NCBI RefSeq assembly: GCF_900129505.1 | Contig: NZ_LT670818.1 | Location: 2,418,001-2,482,000 of the forward strand | DNA length: 64,000 nt | Direction of reading: 5' to 3' | Origin: Bradyrhizobium erythrophlei | GTDB taxonomy: Bacteria > Pseudomonadota > Alphaproteobacteria > Rhizobiales > Xanthobacteraceae | In this document: positions 59,448 through 64,000 of the stretch, piece by piece | Position numbering within the stretch: position 1 is the stretch's first letter | Layout: the number at the start of each line of letters is the position of its first letter | Notes under the pieces: model-generated | What the model saw: only the letters and a program-made list of their open reading frames with translations | Told to the model about the DNA's origin: nothing | Database searches by the model: none | Position numbers and translations under genes: made by a program

Positions 59448-60917
59448 TCAATTTACCCCGTAATCCGCGTATTCCTTGACAATATTGGGGTCCATCGCCT
59501 TGGCGTTGGCGATATCCAGATCCCCTTCGGAACCAGCGCCATTGCGCTTCTTGGCGAGGCCGCGCCCGTACAGCGAGGAGGTCAATCGCGGGTTGATCTT
59601 CAGCGCGGCGTCGAAATCGATAATGGCGTTCTTGATCTGGCCGCTCTTCAGGTTGACGAGGCCGCGGCTGTCCAGCGCGTCGACGAAGTTCGGGCGCAGG
59701 CGAAGCGCCTCGTTGCAATCCCTCAGCGCCGCCTGCAGGTCGCCGATCACGGTGCGCGCCCAGCAGCGGTTGTTGAGGGCTTCGACATCCTTGGGGTTGA
59801 GCCGGATCGAGCCATCGAAATCCTTGATGGCGAGATCGTACGCCCCCTTGGAGGCATAAACCTGCCCGCGCCGGTACAGCGCGTTCTGATCGTCGGGATT
59901 GGCGTTGAGCTTGTCGGTCAGGCTCTTGATGGTCGGGTCGTCGGCGAGCGCGAGTTGTGGCGAGCTCTCACTCTTCGGCACCGGCTTGTCGGCCGGAGGC
60001 GGAATCTCGACCTTTGGCGGCGGCAACGGGTCCTGGCGCGGCAAGGGCGGGAGCTGCGGCGGCGCGGGATCGGGGGCGGCGGGCTGGGGCAGCGCCGCAA
60101 CCGCAGGACTTGGCATCGCAGGACTTGGCTTCGCAGGGCCCGGCGACGGGTGCGCGCCGGTGCCGGGGATGAACGAGAAATCCTCGGCCAGCGAGGAGGA
60201 AATCCACGGCACCTGCTCCTGGCGCGAGGCGCGGGTGACGCCGACGCGGGTGCGGTTGAGCGTCTCCTCCGCCATCAGATCGGGAACGCGGATTTCCTTG
60301 AGCAATTCCTGCACGAACAGGCTGCGGTCGCTGCCATTGTCCGAGACGACGGAGGAGAGCGCGGCCGAATACATCACCAGCGTGCCGTTCGGCGCGATCA
60401 CCGGCGCCAGCCCCGCCGAAAAGCTCCGGAAGCGGCGCTCGAACGGGTTGCGCCTGGAGGCATCGATCAGGGCGATCTTGACGCCGGCGCCGCGGCTGTT
60501 GATTTCACCCAGCACCGTTTCCAGGCTGAAGCCGTCGCGGCGGATGTCGGCCTCGGTCCAGATCTGGGCGTCGACCGGGATCATGAAGCTCTGGCGGTTG
60601 GATTGGACGCCAAAGCCCGAGAAGAAGATCAGCGCGACCGAGCCGGGCTTGATGCGGCCGTAAAGGCGGTCGAAGGCGCGCCGCATCGCGTCGCCGGTCA
60701 GGTTCTCGCCGATCTCGACATTGAAGCCGTCGCGCTTGAGCTCGTCGGCGACGTCGCGGGCGTCGTTGATCGGCTCTTTCAGCGGCGCGTCGGCGTCGGG
60801 ATATTTCGAATTGCCGATCACCAGCGCGATCCGGTCGCCGCGATCCGCAGCCGCCGACGGCACGGTCGGCGTGACCGAAACGAGCAAGGTCACAAGCAAG
60901 ACGAATGGAATTTTCAT
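59448..60917 (-). CDS. Caspase-fold protein lacking the His-Cys dyad, with C-terminal TPR repeats
   Basis: 489 residues from ATG 60917. Sec signal (IPFVLLVTLLVSVTPTVPSA). Caspase-like domain ~22-245: DRIALVIGNSKYPDADAPLK, VALIFFSGFGVQSNRQSFMI, VKIALIDASRRNPFERRFRS. The expected GHG is GFG and DACR is DASR, so the catalytic His and Cys are Phe and Ser. A Pro-rich linker follows (~255-330), then four TPR units ~345-480 (ALYRRGQVYASKGAYDLAIK, ALNNRCWARTVIGDLQAALR, ALDSRGLVNLKSGQIKNAII, SLYGRGLAKKRNGAGSEGDL). It is probably a periplasmic protein-binding factor rather than a protease. The start has a weak ribosome-binding site. Its relative is at 41550. Confidence 0.87.
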   Translation of the reverse strand: MKIPFVLLVTLLVSVTPTVPSAAADRGDRIALVIGNSKYPDADAPLKEPINDARDVADELKRDGFNVEIGENLTGDAMRRAFDRLYGRIKPGSVALIFFSGFGVQSNRQSFMIPVDAQIWTEADIRRDGFSLETVLGEINSRGAGVKIALIDASRRNPFERRFRSFSAGLAPVIAPNGTLVMYSAALSSVVSDNGSDRSLFVQELLKEIRVPDLMAEETLNRTRVGVTRASRQEQVPWISSSLAEDFSFIPGTGAHPSPGPAKPSPAMPSPAVAALPQPAAPDPAPPQLPPLPRQDPLPPPKVEIPPPADKPVPKSESSPQLALADDPTIKSLTDKLNANPDDQNALYRRGQVYASKGAYDLAIKDFDGSIRLNPKDVEALNNRCWARTVIGDLQAALRDCNEALRLRPNFVDALDSRGLVNLKSGQIKNAIIDFDAALKINPRLTSSLYGRGLAKKRNGAGSEGDLDIANAKAMDPNIVKEYADYGVN

Positions 60918-61413
60918 GCAACGGCGGTCCAGCAAACGGGCGCCGATCCCAGCTCGCGCCTCGGCGACCCTACTCTACGCAATCCGCATTATCAAACCGG
61001 GCCGGCATGCCCTGTCAACTGTCGAAAGCTCCGCCCATTCCGTCAATTAGCCGCAACAAAACTTTCAAATCCAGCCGCCGTGTTGGGCTCGGCGCCAACG
61101 CTGCCGTCGGGGTGGTTGGGCAACGACGCGAGTTCCCTTTCGGGTAGTGGGGTGGTTCGGGAGCGGAGCCTAGAGTCAAAACGCGGTCGTAACGAGGCGC
61201 GACGCGACGTAGCCCTCCAAGCCCGTCATTCCGGGATGGTGCGCTAGCACCAGACCCGGAATCTCGAGATTCCGGGTTCGACGCTTCGCATCGCCCCGGA
61301 ATGACGGCGGCTGGACACGCCCCGCCCGGTTTGACCTTTTGCCGTGGCGATGGCTTGTTGCGGGCCAAGCCACTCGCTCGACCCCGCAACCCAACCAGCA
61401 AGAAGTGGAACCG
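60918..61413. other. Intergenic region with a family A repeat, no gene recognised
   Basis: About 496 bases between divergent genes. The family A element at 61222-61307 is the main feature. Open frames crossing it have no start signal or family match. Confidence 0.4.
61222..61307. repeat. Dispersed palindromic repeat, family A
   Basis: CCCGTCATTCCGGGATGGTG, GAATCTCGAGATTCCGGG, GACGCTTCGCATCGCCCCGG and AATGACGG. It is the clearest full copy of the family. Confidence 0.85.
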
Positions 61414-62220
61414 ATGGGACACGCCTACGAAATCTTCGCGCTGCGCTATGCCACCATGTCGCCGCGCACGCCCCACCTCAATTACCTCGTGCCTGATCCG
61501 CATGAGACCACCGCCCAGGACCTCGATTATTTCGTCTGGCTGATCCGAGGCCACGGCCGCGACATCCTGGTCGATACCGGCTTCAACGCGGCCGAGGCGC
61601 AATTGCGCAACCGCAAGCTGACGCTCAACCCGGTCGAGGCGCTGGCGCGCTTCGGCGTCGCGGCTGACGCGATCAAGGACGTCGTCGTCACCCATCTGCA
61701 TTACGACCATGCCGGCAATCTCGATCTGTTTCCGAACGCGCGCTTCCATCTGCAGGACCGCGAGATGAGCTATGCCACCGGGCGCTGCATGTGTTTTGGC
61801 GCGCTGCGGCATCCGTTTTCGGTGGAGCATGTGACGTTGATGGTGCGCCACGTCTTCAGCGAGCGTGTCACGTTCCATTCCGGCGATGGCGAGGTCGCGC
61901 CCGGCGTGACGCTGCACCGGGTCGGCGGCCATTCCGACGGGCTGCAGGTGGTGCGAGTCGAGACCGCGCGCGGGCCGGTAGTGCTGGCGTCGGACGCCCT
62001 GCATTTCTTCGGGAATCTGCATCGCCGCAGTCCGTTTCCGATCGTCTACAATGTCGGCGACATGTGCGTGGGCTGGGAGACCGTCGAGCAGCTCGCGGGC
62101 CATCCCGACCGCATCATCCCCGGACACGATCCGATCGTCAGCGACATCTATCCGCGCGCCAGCGACAGGGGCGATGCATTCGCGCTGCATTTACCGCCGT
62201 CGCGCTCGTTCGTGAAATAG
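61414..62220 (+). CDS. Metallo-beta-lactamase-fold hydrolase, lactonase-like
   Basis: 268 residues from ATG 61414. Zinc motif HLHYDHAGN (~93-100), second-metal His in RVGGHSDGLQVV (~171), Asp in VLASDALHF (~190) and His in IIPGHDPIV (~240): the set found in N-acyl-homoserine lactonases and related glyoxalase-II-like hydrolases. The opening (YEIFALRYATMSPRTPHLNY) resembles AHL-lactonase-family proteins. There is no signal peptide. Upstream AGAAGTGGA could serve as ribosome-binding site. Substrate not determinable; quorum quenching is possible but unsupported by neighbours. The RidA-like gene follows after 156 bases. Confidence 0.85.
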   Translation: MGHAYEIFALRYATMSPRTPHLNYLVPDPHETTAQDLDYFVWLIRGHGRDILVDTGFNAAEAQLRNRKLTLNPVEALARFGVAADAIKDVVVTHLHYDHAGNLDLFPNARFHLQDREMSYATGRCMCFGALRHPFSVEHVTLMVRHVFSERVTFHSGDGEVAPGVTLHRVGGHSDGLQVVRVETARGPVVLASDALHFFGNLHRRSPFPIVYNVGDMCVGWETVEQLAGHPDRIIPGHDPIVSDIYPRASDRGDAFALHLPPSRSFVK

Positions 62221-62243
62221 CAACGCTTATTCGAGCGAAGCAT

Positions 62244-62264
62244 GCCCCGGATGCGATCCGGGGC
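62244..62264 (+). terminator. Hairpin after the metallo-hydrolase gene
   Basis: Perfect 9-bp arms GCCCCGGAT / ATCCGGGGC with a 3-base loop, 24 bases after the stop. No T-run. Confidence 0.45.
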
Positions 62265-62376
62265 GCCAGCGTCGAGATCCGCCACGCCGGACTGATCGGC
62301 AGGGTGTTGCAGGAAGCGAGCGATGCCGGACTCTAATTCCCGTGATCGCGAAGCATATCGATGGAGGTAAACAGCC

Positions 62377-62721
62377 ATGATCAAACGCTTTCCCGGCCTG
62401 ACGCCGACCCGCAGCCGCGCCGTCGTGCACGACGACCTCGTTTTCACCGTGGCGGTTGCGCCCGATCCGGTAACCGCCTCGATGTACGAGCAGAGCGTCA
62501 AGGCGCTCCATCGCATCGACGAGAGCCTCGCTTTGTGCGGCACCGACAAGAGCAAGATACTCTCGGCGATCGTCTACATCGCCGACATGAAGCGGAAAAG
62601 CGAGATGAACCGCGCCTGGGACGAATGGGTCGATACCGCCAACCCGCCAATGCGGGTTTGTATCGGCGTCGATCTCGAACCGCCGCATATCGTGGAAATC
62701 GTGGTGACGGCCGCAAAGTGA
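62377..62721 (+). CDS. RidA/YjgF-family protein
   Basis: 114 residues, slightly shorter than typical RidA. The pattern (VVHDDLVFTVAVAPDPVTAS, HRIDESLALCGTDKSKILSA, IVYIADMKRKSEMNRAWDEW, NPPMRVCIGVDLEPPHIVEI) is that of the Rid superfamily. The Arg in PPMRVCIGV corresponds to the conserved Arg that binds the carboxylate of imine intermediates. It could be an enamine/imine deaminase, but distal Rid subfamilies vary. ATG 62377 has GGAGGT eight bases upstream. Confidence 0.87.
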   Translation: MIKRFPGLTPTRSRAVVHDDLVFTVAVAPDPVTASMYEQSVKALHRIDESLALCGTDKSKILSAIVYIADMKRKSEMNRAWDEWVDTANPPMRVCIGVDLEPPHIVEIVVTAAK

Positions 62722-62747
62722 GTGGTTGCGGGGACTGAAACGCTTCT

Positions 62748-62829
62748 GTCATTCCGGGGCGATGCGCAGCATCGAACCCGGAATCTCGAGATTCCAGGTC
62801 TGGTCCTGCGGACCATCCCGGAATGACGG
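62748..62829. repeat. Dispersed palindromic repeat, family A
   Basis: GTCATTCCGGGGCGATGCGC, GGAATCTCGAGATTCCAGG, GTCCTGCGGACCATCCCGG and AATGACGG, between the convergent RidA-like and MarR genes. Confidence 0.8.
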
Positions 62830-62841
62830 CAGTTGAAGCAA

Positions 62842-63402
62842 TCAATACTCCCCGGTCTTCCCGGCCTCCTTGCTGGTTTGCACCAGCCCGAGGCTCTTCT
62901 CGATCTTGCCGAGCGCATTTGCGAATTGCCCGCGCTCCTGCACCGACAGGCAGGACAGGATCTCCTGCTCCCGGCGCAACAACCGCGGGATCAATTGCTG
63001 GTACAGCGCGCTCCCCTTCGGGGTCATCCGCAACTGGAACTCGCGGCGGTCGTCCTGGTTCTCGACGCGTTCGACGAGTTGACGGTTCATCAGCGTGGTG
63101 ACGGCGCGGCTGATGGTGGATTTGTGGGTTCGGGTGCAACGCGAAATGTATTGCGCGCTGCACGCTTCGTTGCGGAAGCCCAGCGTCGCCAGCACCCGCC
63201 ATTCCGGAATGTCGAGCCCGTAGCGCTCGCGGTACTCGCTCGACAGCGCGGCGGAGACCTCGGCCGCCAGCCGGTTCAGCCGGAAGGGCGCAAATTTGAA
63301 CAGGTCGAGGCTGGCGGCCGGTTTGGACGCGCTTTGCTGGCGCGAGCCAGTACCCACGCCAGATCGCCGTTCCGATCGCTTCTCCACCCGCTTCCCGGCC
63401 AT
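62842..63402 (-). CDS. MarR-family transcriptional regulator
   Basis: 186 residues from ATG 63402, preceded by GAGAG; the frame opens earlier at 63483, but that would run through the operator palindrome. Lys/Arg-rich N-terminal tail ~1-35, then the MarR winged HTH: LNRLAAEVSAALSSEYRERY, IPEWRVLATLGF, SAQYISRCTRTHKSTISRAV (recognition helix), QLVERVENQDDRREFQLRMT (wing) and dimer helices. It is divergent from the flavin monooxygenase at 63551 and shares the palindromic operator. This resembles aromatic-acid regulators, where an aromatic ligand or CoA thioester releases repression. Confidence 0.88.
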   Translation of the reverse strand: MAGKRVEKRSERRSGVGTGSRQQSASKPAASLDLFKFAPFRLNRLAAEVSAALSSEYRERYGLDIPEWRVLATLGFRNEACSAQYISRCTRTHKSTISRAVTTLMNRQLVERVENQDDRREFQLRMTPKGSALYQQLIPRLLRREQEILSCLSVQERGQFANALGKIEKSLGLVQTSKEAGKTGEY

Positions 63403-63448
63403 GCTCTCGCTTGAAACCACCCTTGGCAAAAAATCGCTCCAATTTGAG

Positions 63449-63516
63449 TTGACGGCGGATGCCGGTAGGCTAGATAGTTGCATATGCGACTATCTAGCGG
63501 AATGACTATCTAGCGG
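63449..63516 (+). promoter_or_regulatory. Promoter and MarR-type operator of the monooxygenase gene
   Basis: A sigma70-like -35 TTGACG (63449-63454) and -10 TAGATA (63471-63476) are 16 bases apart. A 28-bp near-perfect palindrome covers the -10: arms CTAGATAGT (63470-63478) and ACTATCTAG (63489-63497) around TGCATATGCG, one mismatched pair in all. A second half-site with the same ACTATCTAGCGG follows at 63505-63516, 16 bases after the first. The layout fits repression of the monooxygenase by the divergent MarR protein. Confidence 0.75.
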
Positions 63517-63550
63517 GAACGGAGCCGCTTTGCCAGGGCAGACTGAGCGC

Positions 63551-64000
63551 ATGGCGCCATCCAAAATCCAGTTCGGCTATCGGCGCCACGCCGATCAGGA
63601 TCGGGCCGGCGCCGATATCGCCGAGCATCCGGTGGTCGTGGTCGGCGCCGGACCGGTTGGGCTGTCGTTCGCGATCGATCTGGCGCAGCGCGGCCAGCCC
63701 GTATTGCTGCTCGACGACGCGGACCGGATCGGCGAAGGCTCGCGCGCGATCTGCTTTTCCAAGCGTTCGCTGGAGTATTGGGACCGGCTCGGCATCGGCC
63801 AGCGCATGGTCGACAAGGGCGTGGTGTGGAGCGTCGGCAAGATCTTTCACGGCGCTTCGCTGCTCTACCAGTTCAACCTGTTGCCGGAACAGGGACACAA
63901 GCGGCCCGCCTTCATCAACCTGCAGCAGTTCTATGCCGAAGCCTATCTGGTCGACCGGGTGCGCGAGCTTCCCGCGATCGACCTGCGCTGGCGCAACAAG
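63551..64000 (+). CDS. FAD-dependent monooxygenase, N-terminal 150 residues (right edge)
   Basis: The gene is cut by the window end. From ATG 63551, 150 residues are visible: a ~27-residue leader, then the FAD Rossmann motif VVVVGAGPVGLSFAIDLAQR, LLLDDADRIGEGSRAICFSK (Arg after the GS-type loop) and LEYWDRLGIGQRMVDKGVVW. This matches class A flavoprotein hydroxylases of the MhpA / 3-(3-hydroxyphenyl)propionate hydroxylase kind, which add oxygen to aromatic rings using NAD(P)H. The divergent MarR gene and shared operator fit an inducible aromatic-degradation locus that continues beyond the edge. Confidence 0.85.
   Translation, partial: MAPSKIQFGYRRHADQDRAGADIAEHPVVVVGAGPVGLSFAIDLAQRGQPVLLLDDADRIGEGSRAICFSKRSLEYWDRLGIGQRMVDKGVVWSVGKIFHGASLLYQFNLLPEQGHKRPAFINLQQFYAEAYLVDRVRELPAIDLRWRNK

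Noticed and set aside
25533..62829. Palindromic repeats as a CRISPR array
   Set aside because: The units are dispersed over tens of kilobases, unequal in length and without regular spacers; no cas gene is present.

Overview
The window is GC-rich alphaproteobacterial chromosome. It most resembles Bradyrhizobium or a close relative in the same family. Grounds: two very large flagellins flanking flbT, an alphaproteobacterial chemotaxis operon, many hybrid PAS histidine kinases and FixJ-type LuxR regulators, and several families of dispersed intergenic palindromes of the kind common in Rhizobiales. Genus is an inference from protein style; no rRNA, tRNA or other definitive marker is present.

Positions 1-24000 are a motility and signal-transduction block. 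It holds a LuxR-type regulator, a small unknown gene, a CheY-like receiver, a Crp/Fnr regulator, a junction of two gene remnants, flagellin - flbT - flagellin, a cheA-cheW-cheY-cheR-PilZ operon (no cheB), a FixJ-type response regulator, a receiver plus 1169-residue hybrid kinase pair, and a methyl-accepting chemotaxis protein. A recurrent inverted repeat (CCGTA, four bases, TACGG) lies upstream of at least six of these genes and was not found elsewhere in the window. It is the best candidate here for an undescribed regulatory circuit.

Positions 24000-41500 are mostly metabolic and transport genes: a sugar-acid dehydratase (IlvD/Edd family) with an RraA-like partner, an S9A oligopeptidase, an MBOAT acyltransferase broken by a one-base frameshift beside its SGNH-like partner, a three-gene Fe3+/phosphonate-type ABC importer, a class V aminotransferase (serine-glyoxylate type), an LssY_C protein, a secreted thermonuclease-fold protein and a 578-residue unknown with a perfect CRP box upstream.

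Positions 41500-64000 hold two caspase-fold proteins lacking the His-Cys dyad, an orphan membrane-fusion protein, a truncated type III DNA methyltransferase, a membrane class III cyclase, an AsmA-like protein, a CRP-type regulator with the RExxxR recognition helix, a PAS-PAS hybrid kinase, a GT39-like glycosyltransferase, an RND efflux pump with its adaptor, an OmpA-like lipoprotein or periplasmic protein, a metallo-beta-lactamase-fold hydrolase, a RidA-like protein, and a MarR regulator divergent from a flavin monooxygenase cut by the right edge. The MarR/monooxygenase intergenic region carries a near-perfect 28-bp palindrome over a sigma70-like -10. The cyclase, the CRP-type regulator and two CRP-type boxes suggest a local cAMP circuit.
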